Numbered from the stretch's first letter, positions 45,692-56,133 are shown. The stretch: DNA of 64,000 nucleotides from Nitrospirota bacterium (GCA_029261135.1 JAJDBX010000042.1:37672-101671); one strand, 5' to 3'. The notes: generated from the letters alone by a model not told the origin. Numbers and translations are program-made.

Positions 45692-46820
45692 CTTTTAAAG
45701 TCAACCTTTCTGATATTTTTTCAGCGATATAAGAAATAGCCTCGCGATTCAAATGCCCTCCCATCGGCAAAGCCAGGCCCTGTCGGTAAGCTTTTGTGGC
45801 ATTTGGAAAATCTCCCTCGACACAATCAGATCGCGTTTTATAATAGCTCAACTCATTCAGTGCATAAGCCCCGATATTCGTTTCAATCCCATCTTCTTTT
45901 AAAGCCAAAATCAGTGCATCACGATTCACAGCATCATCCAACAAAATGTGATAGGTCTGAAAAGAAGTCTCCCGGCCTTCTATTCGTTTTGGAGATCTCA
46001 CTTGAGAAATCTCTTTTAACTTCTCCTCATACAAGGAGGCCATCTCCTCCCTTACTTTAAAATAGGGATCAAAGGACTCTAGCTGAGAAAGGCCCAGTAG
46101 AGCCTGGATCTCCGTCATCCGGTAATTCAAACCGACATGATGCACATCAAAACCACCCTCCTTTTTTGGGAACAGACCATTGTTTCTGAGTGATCTCAAT
46201 TCTTCAGCCAAGGCATCCTCTTCTGTGATAATCAATCCCCCTTCCGCAGTGGTCATGGATTTTCTGGGGTGAAAACTAAAACAACCCAATGGCCCGAACG
46301 ATCCCAGTTTTCGGTCTTGATACGCCACACCGAAGGCACAGGCCGCATCCTCTATGACATGCAAGCCATACTTAAGCGAAATATCAAGAATCGCATTGAG
46401 GTCTGCTGTCTGTCCAAATTCGTGGACGGGAAGAATTGCTCTTGTCTTGTTCGTAATTACAGATTCAATTTTAGAGGAATCAATACAGAAATCATCCAAG
46501 GTGATGTCAACCAAAACAGACTCCGCCCCGACAATCTCAACCACATTGGCCGTTGAAGGAAAGGTAAATGCAGGAACAATGACTTCATCCCCCGGTCCAA
46601 TATCCAAAGCCATCAGGGACAAATGCAGTGCAGCCGTACCGGAAGAAACAACAATGGCATTTTTTGCATTCAAGAAATCCGCCAAGGCCCCTTCTAAGGC
46701 TTTAACTGTTTTTCCCTGCACCAAATTTCCAGAACGGATTAAGGCTGCAATTTTAATTTCAAGGTTTTCTGAAATATCAGGCTTAGCTAAACGAATCATT
46801 TCTCTAGGCATCTCGTACAT
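45663..46820 (-). CDS. DegT/DnrJ/EryC1-family sugar aminotransferase
   Basis: This 385-residue PLP enzyme aminates a keto-sugar nucleotide. Motifs are AIVVSSGTAALHLSLMAL, GDEVIVPAFTFPSTANVV, EDAACAFG and the PLP lysine in SFHPRKSMTTAEGG, with LNYRMTEIQALLG near the end. The frame has ATG at 46820, 46811 and 46799; MIRLAKPDISE at 46799 is the family-like start, so the first seven residues are uncertain. It precedes the acetyltransferase in the same operon. The substrate is probably supplied by the dehydratase/epimerase at 46850. Confidence 0.9.
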   Translation of the reverse strand: MYEMPREMIRLAKPDISENLEIKIAALIRSGNLVQGKTVKALEGALADFLNAKNAIVVSSGTAALHLSLMALDIGPGDEVIVPAFTFPSTANVVEIVGAESVLVDITLDDFCIDSSKIESVITNKTRAILPVHEFGQTADLNAILDISLKYGLHVIEDAACAFGVAYQDRKLGSFGPLGCFSFHPRKSMTTAEGGLIITEEDALAEELRSLRNNGLFPKKEGGFDVHHVGLNYRMTEIQALLGLSQLESFDPYFKVREEMASLYEEKLKEISQVRSPKRIEGRETSFQTYHILLDDAVNRDALILALKEDGIETNIGAYALNELSYYKTRSDCVEGDFPNATKAYRQGLALPMGGHLNREAISYIAEKISERLTLKGGNGESKSI

Positions 46821-46849
46821 CTTTCAATACAAGTCTAGGTTGCACATCC

Positions 46850-47803
46850 TCAAGATTTCTTTTCAAACCAGGCAGCGGTCTTCAGGATACCTTCATCCAA
46901 ATTCACCTTTGCTCTAAAACCAAGCATTTGGTAGGCCTTGTCCACCGATGGAATCCGCAATTCAATCTCTGCAGAAAGGGCCGGTTTAAAGACAATTTTT
47001 GAGGATGAGCCCAGCACGCGGCATATGGTTTGGGCCAAGCCGTAGGTCGTGACCACGGCTCTAGAATTTCCGATATTAAAGGACTCCCCCACCGCCTTCG
47101 GATGTTGGATGCACTCCATCAGACAATCCACAAAATCATCCACATAACACCATGCCCGAATTTGACTGCCGTCACCATAAATATGAAGATCCTCATTATT
47201 CATCGCCTTTTGGATAAAAACTTGAATGGCTCCTTCTCCGGTCTGGCCTGGCCCATAAACATTGAAGGGACGGATAGAAACCACGGGCAGTCCAAACTCG
47301 CGGTAATAAGCTATCGCAAGATGTTCCCCCGCAAGCTTGCTCACCCCATAGGTCCATCGTGCTTCACCCGCACTTCCCGCCACGGTATCGGCATCTTCAC
47401 TGGCTTTAAAAGCCATGCTCCCAAAGACCTCAGAGGTCGAAAAATCGACAACACGATCCCTCACTTGATGCCGATGCGCCGCCTCCAGCGCATTCGCCGT
47501 TCCGATCATATTCACACGCATGGTTGTCGTCGGGCTTTTGATCACGGTATCGATTCCGGCAATGGCCGCAGCATGAATAACGATGTCTGCCCCCGCCATC
47601 TCTTCAAAAAGATGATCAAAATCCATCACATCGCCTTTAATCACCACGATATTTTTGTGATTCGCATAAGGGCTTATAGAAAGTGTGTCACGGTGAAAAT
47701 TGTCATACACAAGAATTGTATTCTTTTCAACGAGTCTTCCAATCAATGTATTCGCGATAAAACCCGCACCGCCCGTGATAAAAATCTTTTTATTTTCAAG
47801 CAT
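46850..47803 (-). CDS. NAD-dependent sugar epimerase/dehydratase
   Basis: This 317-residue short-chain dehydrogenase of the extended type starts [20 protein letters not shown]. The Rossmann loop GGAGFIA, the STSEVFG strand and the YGVSK catalytic pair are present, followed by [10 protein letters not shown]. It acts on a nucleotide sugar, perhaps as a 4,6-dehydratase or 4-epimerase. The frame runs on to 47863, but that extension is basic and unlike the family. The chosen start overlaps the upstream glycosyltransferase stop by eight bases. Confidence 0.85.
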   Translation of the reverse strand: MLENKKIFITGGAGFIANTLIGRLVEKNTILVYDNFHRDTLSISPYANHKNIVVIKGDVMDFDHLFEEMAGADIVIHAAAIAGIDTVIKSPTTTMRVNMIGTANALEAAHRHQVRDRVVDFSTSEVFGSMAFKASEDADTVAGSAGEARWTYGVSKLAGEHLAIAYYREFGLPVVSIRPFNVYGPGQTGEGAIQVFIQKAMNNEDLHIYGDGSQIRAWCYVDDFVDCLMECIQHPKAVGESFNIGNSRAVVTTYGLAQTICRVLGSSSKIVFKPALSAEIELRIPSVDKAYQMLGFRAKVNLDEGILKTAAWFEKKS

Positions 47804-48911
47804 GATTGCTTGTGCCACCTTTCTTCGCCAAGGTTTTTTGTTTCTCCGAAATAACCTGAACAATCATTTCTTCCCACAAGCCCACAATCTTTTTCAGACT
47901 AAAACGTTCCACGATCTGAGAAGCATTCGATCCAAGACGTTTCTGCTCTTTTTTATCAGACATCAACTGATCCATGGCTTCAAACAAGGCATTGGCATTC
48001 TCATTTTCCACAAGGATGCCATCTTCCCCATTTCGAATAATTTCTTGTGGGCCGCTCGGGCAATCTGTTGATATCACCGGAAGACCACAGGCCATCGCCT
48101 CACATAAGGCATTGGGAAAACCCTCAAAGCGGGAAGACATCACAAAGAGATCTGCATGAACCAGGAAGTCATATGGATTGCCCACTGTCCCCATTAACGA
48201 AATGGAATCCCCAAGTTCCAACTCAAGCCCTAAGGCTTCAATTTCTACACGTGCAGGGCCTTCTCCCAATATGATCAAGCTCCAATCCGGATAGGACGTC
48301 TTTAAACGCGCGAATGCCTTTAACAGTAGATCATAGCCTTTGTAATAATATAAACGACCTACGGCAATGAGGAAAGGTTTTGGAGGAAATTCGGTAAAGC
48401 CTTCACTTGTTCTGGGTGGAATCACGGGATTGGGAATGACAGAAAGCTTCCCCTGAAACTTTGGGAGGAAGTAATTTGAGACCGCTTTTGTCTGAACAAT
48501 AATCCGATCGGTTTTTTGATAAATCCACCATCGAAGCCACTTCCAAATTACAGATATCTTGTAAGATTTCGGATTACTCCGTTCTGAGACAACAACAGGC
48601 ACTTTTGTCCCCCACATGGCGAACAAGACCATGATATTCATTGTTTCAATGAACGAAACGATCACATCGGGTTTTGTAGCAAGGATCCCTCTTCGTAATC
48701 TTGTAAATTTTATGAGTGTCTGTAAGCAACTTGAAATACAAAGTGCAGTCCTTTCGATTCCTTTTGGTAATTCAAAAAAATCTTTTTCCGATCCATTAAA
48801 AGTCACGACAGAAACATGGTGACCTTGACTCAGCAAACCTTCGCATAACAAAACCACTGTACGCTGTGCTCCCCCGGCTTCTAAAGAACCGATAACAAAA
48901 GTGATTCTCAT
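47796..48911 (-). CDS. GT4 glycosyltransferase (copy a)
   Basis: This 371-residue GT-B enzyme opens [20 protein letters not shown]. It has the donor-site region [23 protein letters not shown] block ([18 protein letters not shown]) and [28 protein letters not shown], which holds the E-x7-E acids, then [12 protein letters not shown]. The N-terminal extension to 49019 is in the upstream gene and is not used. It is closely related to 48923-50002, sharing the motif order and nearly the same C-terminal block, so a tandem duplication is likely. The transferred sugar is not known. Confidence 0.9.
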   Translation of the reverse strand: MRITFVIGSLEAGGAQRTVVLLCEGLLSQGHHVSVVTFNGSEKDFFELPKGIERTALCISSCLQTLIKFTRLRRGILATKPDVIVSFIETMNIMVLFAMWGTKVPVVVSERSNPKSYKISVIWKWLRWWIYQKTDRIIVQTKAVSNYFLPKFQGKLSVIPNPVIPPRTSEGFTEFPPKPFLIAVGRLYYYKGYDLLLKAFARLKTSYPDWSLIILGEGPARVEIEALGLELELGDSISLMGTVGNPYDFLVHADLFVMSSRFEGFPNALCEAMACGLPVISTDCPSGPQEIIRNGEDGILVENENANALFEAMDQLMSDKKEQKRLGSNASQIVERFSLKKIVGLWEEMIVQVISEKQKTLAKKGGTSNHA

Positions 48912-48922
48912 GAACGATGTCC

Positions 48923-50002
48923 TCAGGCTTGCTTCGTCTTGGATACATCCACAAGAAGAGACTCCCATCTGTTCACAATCTTTTCTACCCCAAATCGCTG
49001 GACAACTTCCGGAGCACATGAGGCCAAACGCTTCCGCTTATCTTCATCTGCCATTAAATGATCCATTGCTAATGCCAACGCTTTCACATCATTCTGAGGC
49101 ACCAGTACACCATCAATCCCATCTCGAATAATGTCACTGGGCCCGCTGGGACAGTCCGTTGAGATCACCGGTAAACCGCAGGCCATGGCCTCGCATAAAG
49201 CATTGGGGAAGCCTTCGTATCGGGAAGATAGGACAAAAAGGTCTGCCTGCCTTAAATAATCATAGGGGTTTTTCACAAGTCCAAGCAGCCGCACTTGTTT
49301 TGATAATTCCAAATGCTTGATGAGAGATTGGATACTCCCTTTTAATGGGCCATCGCCCAAAATTGACAGTCCCCATGTTGGGTGTTTTCTTTTGATACGC
49401 TCAAAAGCCTTTAAGAGAAGATCGAAGCCTTTTTGCTCATGCAAACGTCCCATTGCAATCAGGGCCGGCTTGGGAAGACTGTGATTCGGAGGGCCAATCG
49501 CTTTCAACGGGATTACAGGATTTGGAATAACATCGGTTTTTGATTGGAATCGAGGTAAAAAATAATCCAATGCGGCCCTACTTTGCACAACAATCCGATC
49601 TGCCTTTGGGTAAATCCACCATCTGAGCCATTTCCAAATAGAAGCGATTCGGTGCGCCCTCGGGTCGATTCGTTCACACACAATGACAGCGATCTTTGAA
49701 CCGAGGATTGAGAGCACGGTCATGATATTCATTCGACACATAAAAGAAATCACCACATCAGGTTTTGTTGCGATGAGCGCCTTTCGTAACTTCAAGAAGA
49801 AAAAAGCAACTTGAGAAGACCTTAAAAGACCCAGAGACACCCGCTTGACTAGCGGAGACAAGGTATAAAAATCTCTCTCTTCCCCAAATAAGGTTAATAC
49901 TGTAACAAGATGCCCCTTTTTCGCAAAAGATTCTGCTAACAAAACGAGGTTTCGCTCAGCTCCGCCTCCTTCCAGGGAGCCAATCGCAAAAGTGAGCCTC
50001 AT
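48923..50002 (-). CDS. GT4 glycosyltransferase (copy b)
   Basis: This 359-residue GT-B enzyme begins MRLTFAIGSLEGGGAERNLV. It has MGRLHEQKGFDLLLKAFERI and [20 protein letters not shown] followed by [12 protein letters not shown]. Both copies share an unusual VVISFMCRMNIM / [12 protein letters not shown] block and the same [18 protein letters not shown] segment, which argues for duplication. The start at 50002 is used; a longer frame lies mostly inside asnB2. The gap to copy a is only 11 bp. Both copies probably act on the same glycan at different steps. Confidence 0.9.
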   Translation of the reverse strand: MRLTFAIGSLEGGGAERNLVLLAESFAKKGHLVTVLTLFGEERDFYTLSPLVKRVSLGLLRSSQVAFFFLKLRKALIATKPDVVISFMCRMNIMTVLSILGSKIAVIVCERIDPRAHRIASIWKWLRWWIYPKADRIVVQSRAALDYFLPRFQSKTDVIPNPVIPLKAIGPPNHSLPKPALIAMGRLHEQKGFDLLLKAFERIKRKHPTWGLSILGDGPLKGSIQSLIKHLELSKQVRLLGLVKNPYDYLRQADLFVLSSRYEGFPNALCEAMACGLPVISTDCPSGPSDIIRDGIDGVLVPQNDVKALALAMDHLMADEDKRKRLASCAPEVVQRFGVEKIVNRWESLLVDVSKTKQA

Positions 50003-50036
50003 CTGATTTTCAGATAAATACAAAGAATTGGACACA

Positions 50037-51902
50037 TCAGACAGATTCTTCCCAAAGGCGATAGACCAGTAACAGCCAAATCTTTTGACTATGATCACGA
50101 TACCCTTCTTGGTGTTCTCGAAGTATTTCAGCGATATAATCCATATTGAAAAGTCTTCCTTGATCTGCTTTGAGCAAGAAGTCTTCAATAAAAGGCTTTA
50201 ATTCTTTTTTGAACCAAAGACCCAAAGGAAGCATAAAACCATGTTTTTTTCTATTGAGAATACGTTCAGGAACCACACTTGAAAACGTCTTCTTTAAGAT
50301 ATATTTTGTTTGAAGTGATTTTAGTTTAAAATCAATCGGCATTTTCAAAGCCAAGTCAACGACCTCTTGATCCAAAAATGGCGTGCGCACTTCTAAACCA
50401 TGCGCCATACTCATTCGATCCACTTTCACTAATATGTCATCAGGCAAATAAGAATGAAGATCAAACCACATCATTTGTGAAACCTCATCCAAATTGGAAA
50501 AAGAATCCGGCCAAAACTTTCCCGCTTCTTTCTTGGATTTGGCCAATTCTTCCACAACATGGGGGGAATAAAGTCGGTCTAATTCTCTCTGTGTAAATGT
50601 CGAGGGCAACAAATCAAGCGGGTTCGCCTCTAAACGGTTTGACAATTCGGCAAACAATTTAAATTGTTTGATGAAGCTGCTTCGATAATACGACGTTCCC
50701 TCTGGGAAGAAGCCAATCATTCGCTCAATCATATTGAGACGAACTGCCTTTGGAATTCCCCAGTAATATTTGAGCAACCTTCTTCCGACATAACGCCGGT
50801 AACCCGCAAAAAGCTCATCGCAGCCATCACCAGAAAGTGCAACAGTCACAGACTTTCTTGTCATTTCAGACAACTGAAAAAGGGCAATGGAAGAAGAATC
50901 CCCGAAAGGCTGATCAAAATGTTTCACAATATGGGGGAGTCTCTCTGCAATGTTTTCCTTGAGCTGCCCACTTTGGTGTTCGCATTGAAAGAAATCTGAG
51001 GCCTCTTTTGCAAAATGCGTTTCATCAAATGTTTTTTCTTTAAAGCCAATGGAAAATGAATTCACTTGGCTCACACCCGCTTCCTTCATTAATCCAACGA
51101 TCAGGGATGAATCAAATCCCCCGCTTAAAAAAGCCCCGAGTGGCACATCACTCTTGAGTCTTAGTTTAACCGCCTCTGAAAGAGTTGTTCGAAGCGCTTC
51201 TGCATAGTCTCGCTCTCGCATCCCTTTATCGATGGAGACGGAGGGAGACCAATAGGCTTTCATTCTTGATCCCTTCTGATCGATGGTCATGACATGTGCT
51301 GGAGGAAAAGATTGAATCGACTGATAAATCGTTTCAGGCCCGGAAATAAACTGATTTTTAAAATAAAGATTGAGTGCATTAAGGTTTAATTTGGATTGAA
51401 GACCAGTGGCCAACAAAGCGCGAATTTCGGAGGAAAAAATAAGGCAATCGCTCGAAAGATAATAAAAAAGCGGCTTTTGCCCAAGCCTGTCTCTCGCAAG
51501 AATGAGCTTCTTTTTCCGTTGATCCCAAAGAGCAATCGCAAACATACCACGAAATTGTTTAAAACAATCAATCCCTTCATCTTCATAGAGGTGAAGGATG
51601 ACTTCGGTATCGCTCTTTGTTGAAAAGTGATGATGCTTTTCCAGCTTGCTCCGGATGGATTGAAAGTTGTAAATTTCGCCATTGAAAACGACAACGATAC
51701 TTTTATCTTCATTAAACATGGGCTGTGCACCACCCGGGACATCAATCACAGCCAAACGGGTCTGGGCTAAACCAATCGCACCCTTGACATAATGTCCCGA
51801 ACCATCCGGCCCGCGGTGTTTCAAGTGGCTTATCATCGGGTTTAAATGAGAAAAATCGACCGGATGTCCATTTAAATTGAAGCGTCCTGCGATACCGCAC
51901 AT
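50037..51902 (-). CDS. asnB: Asparagine synthase-family amidotransferase (copy 2)
   Basis: This 621-residue class II amidotransferase starts MCGIAGRFN with Cys2 available. It has VVFNGEIYNFQSIRSKLEKH, SGGFDSSLIVGLMKEAG and ALSGDGCDELFAGYRRY. It is a paralogue of 36984-38888. It starts 31 bases inside the GT4 gene upstream and ends before another GT4 gene. In such a location it could amidate uronic-acid sugars or be an extra asparagine synthase; the sequence does not decide. Confidence 0.9.
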   Translation of the reverse strand: MCGIAGRFNLNGHPVDFSHLNPMISHLKHRGPDGSGHYVKGAIGLAQTRLAVIDVPGGAQPMFNEDKSIVVVFNGEIYNFQSIRSKLEKHHHFSTKSDTEVILHLYEDEGIDCFKQFRGMFAIALWDQRKKKLILARDRLGQKPLFYYLSSDCLIFSSEIRALLATGLQSKLNLNALNLYFKNQFISGPETIYQSIQSFPPAHVMTIDQKGSRMKAYWSPSVSIDKGMRERDYAEALRTTLSEAVKLRLKSDVPLGAFLSGGFDSSLIVGLMKEAGVSQVNSFSIGFKEKTFDETHFAKEASDFFQCEHQSGQLKENIAERLPHIVKHFDQPFGDSSSIALFQLSEMTRKSVTVALSGDGCDELFAGYRRYVGRRLLKYYWGIPKAVRLNMIERMIGFFPEGTSYYRSSFIKQFKLFAELSNRLEANPLDLLPSTFTQRELDRLYSPHVVEELAKSKKEAGKFWPDSFSNLDEVSQMMWFDLHSYLPDDILVKVDRMSMAHGLEVRTPFLDQEVVDLALKMPIDFKLKSLQTKYILKKTFSSVVPERILNRKKHGFMLPLGLWFKKELKPFIEDFLLKADQGRLFNMDYIAEILREHQEGYRDHSQKIWLLLVYRLWEESV

Positions 51903-53062
51903 GCCTTTTTATACACCTCCAGGTATTGCTTTGCCGATTGATCCCAGCCCAATCGCATTTTGAGAATTGACTGATAAGCGCTTCGTCCCATCGCCAAACG
52001 GTCTTCAATATTTTGAACAAGATGGAGCATCTTCTTGGCAAGGGCATCCACATTTTTTGGCTCAACGAGAAATCCACTCACCTTCTCCTCCACCACTTCA
52101 CGAATACCGGGAAGATCTGTCGCAACAATGGGAAGACCACATCCCATTGCTTCTAAAACAACATTGGGCGTACCTTCAGACAGGCTGGGGAGTACAAGAC
52201 AGTCCGCTTGTTTCATCAGATGAGAAACATATTCGCTCTTCTGCACACCTAAAAAATCAACAACTGGATCCAATCCACTTTTTTCCACTTCCAATTTTAA
52301 AGTACTGATTTCTTCTCCGTCTCCCACAACCGTCAAGCGGATTTTTTTTTCCACCTGATAAACAAGAGAAAGCGCTTGGATTAAATATCGAACCCCTTTT
52401 CCGGGCACCAAACTCCCCACAAAAATAAACCGACAATGAGATACATTGGTCTCATTTTTATTTATCTCGTTTAAGTCAACACCATTTCGAATACAATGAA
52501 CCCGTTCATGAGAATAGCCTTGCCGTACAACCCAATTTTTCAAATCTCTATTAACTGTTGTAATAAAAGCAGCATGATGAATCACCCACCTTGAAACAAA
52601 AAAAGCAACTCCTCCTTTTTCAGCACGAAGGACATCACTCCCACGCAAGGTCAAAATAAAAGGAACATTTCGGATCTTCTTTATCAAAACGGCAACAACC
52701 CCTGTATAGAGCCAATGGGCGTGAATCAGATCCGCTTTCTTTGAAACCCCTAAGGTTTTAAAGAAAAAGAAAAGAATAAAAAAAGGGAGAACGATAAAAA
52801 GCGAAGGATTTCGCTTTAGATTAGCAGGGATCCCTCCCGGCCCATAAGCAAGTATTTGTAAACTTCTTGGGAAAAAATACTGAAAACGAAAAACATCAAA
52901 ACCATCTATGCTTTCCATCGGAAATTCATTTCCATCTGAAGGTGCGACAACATCAATTTTTATATTTAATGAAACCAAGGCACGGCAAAGTCTCGATATA
53001 AAAATACCGGCATAATCACCTGAAAAGCGCGGAAATGAAGTGGTGATCACACAAACCTTCAT
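51872..53062 (-). CDS. GT4 glycosyltransferase (copy c)
   Basis: This 396-residue GT-B enzyme starts MKVCVITTSFPRFSGDYAGIF. The acceptor half includes LTLRGSDVLRAEKGG. The donor half has FIFVGSLVPGKGVRYLIQAL and CLVLPSLSEGTPNVVLEAMACG-like EAMGCGLPIVATDLPG. It is more diverged from copies a and b than these are from each other. It lies nine bp after the GT2 gene and overlaps asnB2 by 31 bases. Probably adds a hexose to the lipid-linked glycan. Confidence 0.9.
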   Translation of the reverse strand: MKVCVITTSFPRFSGDYAGIFISRLCRALVSLNIKIDVVAPSDGNEFPMESIDGFDVFRFQYFFPRSLQILAYGPGGIPANLKRNPSLFIVLPFFILFFFFKTLGVSKKADLIHAHWLYTGVVAVLIKKIRNVPFILTLRGSDVLRAEKGGVAFFVSRWVIHHAAFITTVNRDLKNWVVRQGYSHERVHCIRNGVDLNEINKNETNVSHCRFIFVGSLVPGKGVRYLIQALSLVYQVEKKIRLTVVGDGEEISTLKLEVEKSGLDPVVDFLGVQKSEYVSHLMKQADCLVLPSLSEGTPNVVLEAMGCGLPIVATDLPGIREVVEEKVSGFLVEPKNVDALAKKMLHLVQNIEDRLAMGRSAYQSILKMRLGWDQSAKQYLEVYKKACAVSQDASI

Positions 53063-53071
53063 TGATCCTCT

Positions 53072-54025
53072 TCACCTAAGATGTTTATTATATTCCATGT
53101 CAAACCACATGGCAAAAAAGAGAGATTGTAATCCTGAGATAAGCAAAAATGCGGCAAATAAAGCACTGGTTGCAGTAACGCCATAACCCATCAAACGGAT
53201 ACCTAACAAATAAAAACCGAGCAATGTACCTGAGGGAGTTAAAACAATCCCCAGAAAATAAAAGAAAACGAGTGGATGGAAATCTCGAATAATATATTTA
53301 TTCACCATCCTTCCGACAAAACCTTTTAACAACAACCAACTGATTTTCGGGATAACACTCCATAGACGAATTCCAGACTTTTCCCCGATATTGTAAATCG
53401 GTCGGATAGAGACGTCCTTGACCCTGAAATTATTAATATTGAGTTTAATGAGCAGGTCATTCGGCATCCCATAACGGGCATAAATTTCGTCCAGGTTTAA
53501 GGCCCGTAAAGCCACATTTGAAATGGCTGTATATCCAGATTGAGAATCCGCAATATGCCAATAACCGGAAGCAATTTTTGTCAAAAGAGAAAGGACTGAA
53601 TTTCCTAAATAGCGATAGTGCGGGATCATCTCCCACGATTCCCCTCGAAAAAGCCGGTTCCCCTTCACATAGTCCGCCTCTCCTTCAATGATTGGTAAAA
53701 CAACACGTTCCAGGTCAACGGGATCCATCTGTGCATCGCCTGCCATCACAGCAACAGCATCCATTTTTTCATCACGCGCCAGTTTATATCCGCTGACAAT
53801 CGCACCTCCGACCCCTTCATTTTTTTCATGTTGCGTGAGAAGAACTCGATCAGGCTGTTTCTTCATAAAACGTTTGACAACCTCAGTCGTCTGATCTGGA
53901 CTACAATCATCAACAACAAAGATACGATCAACAAAGGAGGGCATTGATTCCAAGACTTTCCCGATCAAACCCTCTTCGTTATACGCCGGGACAACAACCC
54001 CGATGCCTTTCCCTTGAAGCATCAC
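53072..54025 (-). CDS. GT2 glycosyltransferase, polyprenyl-phosphate-sugar synthase-like
   Basis: This 317-residue enzyme has an N-terminal GT-A domain: VVVPAYNEEGLIGKVLESMP, FVVDDCSPDQTTEVV and VMAGDAQMDPVDLERV, resembling dolichyl-phosphate-mannose synthase. Two or three hydrophobic segments follow from about residue 235. Such enzymes load a sugar from a nucleotide donor on polyprenyl phosphate, giving the donor used by GT-C enzymes. The start overlaps the stop of the DUF2723 GT-C gene by four bases, strong evidence of a donor/user pair. The sugar (Man, Glc or other) is not known. Confidence 0.85.
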   Translation of the reverse strand: MMLQGKGIGVVVPAYNEEGLIGKVLESMPSFVDRIFVVDDCSPDQTTEVVKRFMKKQPDRVLLTQHEKNEGVGGAIVSGYKLARDEKMDAVAVMAGDAQMDPVDLERVVLPIIEGEADYVKGNRLFRGESWEMIPHYRYLGNSVLSLLTKIASGYWHIADSQSGYTAISNVALRALNLDEIYARYGMPNDLLIKLNINNFRVKDVSIRPIYNIGEKSGIRLWSVIPKISWLLLKGFVGRMVNKYIIRDFHPLVFFYFLGIVLTPSGTLLGFYLLGIRLMGYGVTATSALFAAFLLISGLQSLFFAMWFDMEYNKHLR

Positions 54026-56133
54026 CCCCCCACTGGTGGCTGTAGAAACAGATCTAAGGCTTGAGTCGCCTCTTGATTTTCTGGATCTTCTTTTAAGGTT
54101 TTTTCAAAATAAGCCTTAGCCTTTTGATCATCACCCATATGACGATAAAGAAGACCCAACTGGAAACTCGTCGCCGCATCTTTATTTTGAAGTCTTTCTG
54201 CTTTCAATAACGCGGTTTCCGCTTTTTCATATTTTGAATCAGTAATATAAAGTACTCCTAAATTCCGTTGAGCTTCTAAATGCTCAGGAGAAATCTCCAG
54301 CGTCCTCACAAGATATTGTTCAGCCTTATCCATCTGCTTCAATTGCGCATGAGCAACCCCTAAAAGGTTTAAACTGTATATATTATCAGGTTGAAGCATA
54401 TCAGATATTTCTAAATGTTGTAGTGCCAACTCATATTGACCTTGCTCTAAAAGGTACTTTCCTAGTTTCAAAAAAGCATCCCCATAAAATAGGTGTTCAT
54501 CGTTGTTTTCAGACAAGATTCTCGGATCAAAAAAATCCTTTAGTTTATCTCTATAAGAATTTAAAGATAATTCAGTGATTGGAGGAGGGGATGCTAAAAC
54601 CCGGTAAAAAGGACCATTTAAAGAAAGGTAGGGTGAAACGAGGTAATCATTTTCTGGATCAGGTTCCCAATAAATCGGATGATTTTCTATGTTCGCGCTT
54701 AAAAACGCACTCCCTATTTTTTCAGTCTCTTTTTCTGGGATGGTCAGCATCGGATAACGCTCGGGGGAGACGTTAAAAAAAAGTTTTGGGGATAAAAACT
54801 CTATCGAGCTAATATGAGTCACATCCGGACGAAGATAAGCAACCTCCTGTAAAAAGCTAAAACTAAAGTGAGATGAGCGGGCAAAGATAATTCCATGATT
54901 ATCGACATCTAAAAGAACAGACTTGAATGGTTTTTCTGGTATCCAATAGTTCGATTTGTCATTTTTTTGAAAATGCCCATTTAAAAGGATAAGAAAATTA
55001 ATCCCAACTCCGATCAAAAAAAGCGAGGCGACCTTTGGATTAAATTGAAACCTCCTGATTAAGTTTAATATACTGATATATCCTACCCAGATTCCGACCC
55101 CAAGAAAAATGCTAAAGATGAGAAACCCACTGAGATAGTTTGAAGAATCTCCCCAAAAACGAATAAAAAATACAAAAGGAGGGAGAAAAAAAACAGCCAA
55201 AACAATGCTAAAACGCCTTTGTTTCAGAAGAAGATAAATCCCCCCAACTAGGCCAAAAAAGGTACCGGGATATGAAAAATTATCGGGAAAAAACTTTAAA
55301 TAATTTATGATCTGGGGAAGAAGCACATTTGTGGGGCTTGGGACAGAAAGATGCACACTGGCATCCTTACGATCGGTCACATGAATCAGAAATTGGCTGA
55401 GCGTTTGTGGATCTCCCCAATTGAAATAGGGTTGCTGACTGGCTCGGATAGGCAAGTAGAGATAAATGGAAAAACCCAACAAAAAGAAAAAAAACAAGAT
55501 TGAGATATTTTTAATCACAGGAAGACGGTTCGGCCTCAAGTAATACCAATAAATCAGGATGAATAAGAAGGGGAGATATAAAATTTCAATCGAATGCGCC
55601 CCGAGACTCAAACCGAAAAGAAAGGATAAGACCCAAACAATTTTAAAATTTGTTCCAAAATTATCATCCGTATTTTTTTGTACGACGGCGATCAAAATAA
55701 GAATAAATAATGCCGTGAATGAATTAACAAAGCTATAGACCTCAGGCACATTTGAATTCTCCCAAAGCGCATTTGATACGGAAAAAACCATCGCAGCGAG
55801 TAAGGATATTATTTTGATCAAGTGATCAGAGGAATAAAAATTATTCGCTCTCGATAAATCAAATAATATTCTCTTAACAATGAAAAAAATAAGCAGCGAG
55901 ACAAGGGCCCCAAAAAAGGCAGAAACAAGCGTGATCTTAAAGGCGGCATTGCCAACAGGCAAAAAAGTGAATAATTTTGCAACAAGTGCATATAAGGGAA
56001 ATCCGGAGGGATGAGCGATGCCCAGTGTAAATCCAATGGTTTGAAATTCAGCGCCGTCACGCCAATAAATTGTGGGAGTCGCTGTAAAAAGATAGAGTGA
56101 AAATGAAGTAAAAAAAAGAAGGGATGGGAAAAT
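54022..56133 (-). CDS. DUF2723 GT-C-type membrane protein with C-terminal TPRs; unusual start
   Basis: This protein has about 703 residues with about ten membrane segments, then a soluble tail with TPR repeats (LNLLGVAHAQLKQMDKAEQYL, AQRNLGVLYITDSKYEKAETAL). The open frame reaches upstream of the first listed TTG (55962): translation from 56133 to 55963 gives the expected DUF2723 start, TPTIYWRDGAEFQ with a GT-C-type acid and GIAHPSGFPLYALVAK. No ATG, GTG or TTG exists there. GGAGGAG precedes ATT at 56131-56133, and an out-of-frame ATG lies at 56164 before a T8 tract (minus strand). DUF2723 includes TMEM260-type protein O-mannosyltransferases. The gene lies 94 bp after pilA. Function is inferred. 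Confidence 0.7.
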   Translation of the reverse strand: MFPSLLFFTSFSLYLFTATPTIYWRDGAEFQTIGFTLGIAHPSGFPLYALVAKLFTFLPVGNAAFKITLVSAFFGALVSLLIFFIVKRILFDLSRANNFYSSDHLIKIISLLAAMVFSVSNALWENSNVPEVYSFVNSFTALFILILIAVVQKNTDDNFGTNFKIVWVLSFLFGLSLGAHSIEILYLPFLFILIYWYYLRPNRLPVIKNISILFFFFLLGFSIYLYLPIRASQQPYFNWGDPQTLSQFLIHVTDRKDASVHLSVPSPTNVLLPQIINYLKFFPDNFSYPGTFFGLVGGIYLLLKQRRFSIVLAVFFLPPFVFFIRFWGDSSNYLSGFLIFSIFLGVGIWVGYISILNLIRRFQFNPKVASLFLIGVGINFLILLNGHFQKNDKSNYWIPEKPFKSVLLDVDNHGIIFARSSHFSFSFLQEVAYLRPDVTHISSIEFLSPKLFFNVSPERYPMLTIPEKETEKIGSAFLSANIENHPIYWEPDPENDYLVSPYLSLNGPFYRVLASPPPITELSLNSYRDKLKDFFDPRILSENNDEHLFYGDAFLKLGKYLLEQGQYELALQHLEISDMLQPDNIYSLNLLGVAHAQLKQMDKAEQYLVRTLEISPEHLEAQRNLGVLYITDSKYEKAETALLKAERLQNKDAATSFQLGLLYRHMGDDQKAKAYFEKTLKEDPENQEATQALDLFLQPPVGG

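Noticed and set aside
46354..46917. 187-residue plus-strand frame opposite the DegT and epimerase genes
   Set aside because: It crosses two clear genes on the other strand and shows no domain.
47030..47854. 274-residue plus-strand frame
   Set aside because: It lies exactly opposite the epimerase gene, is rich in His/Arg/Ile as expected of an antisense shadow, and has no recognisable domain or start signal.
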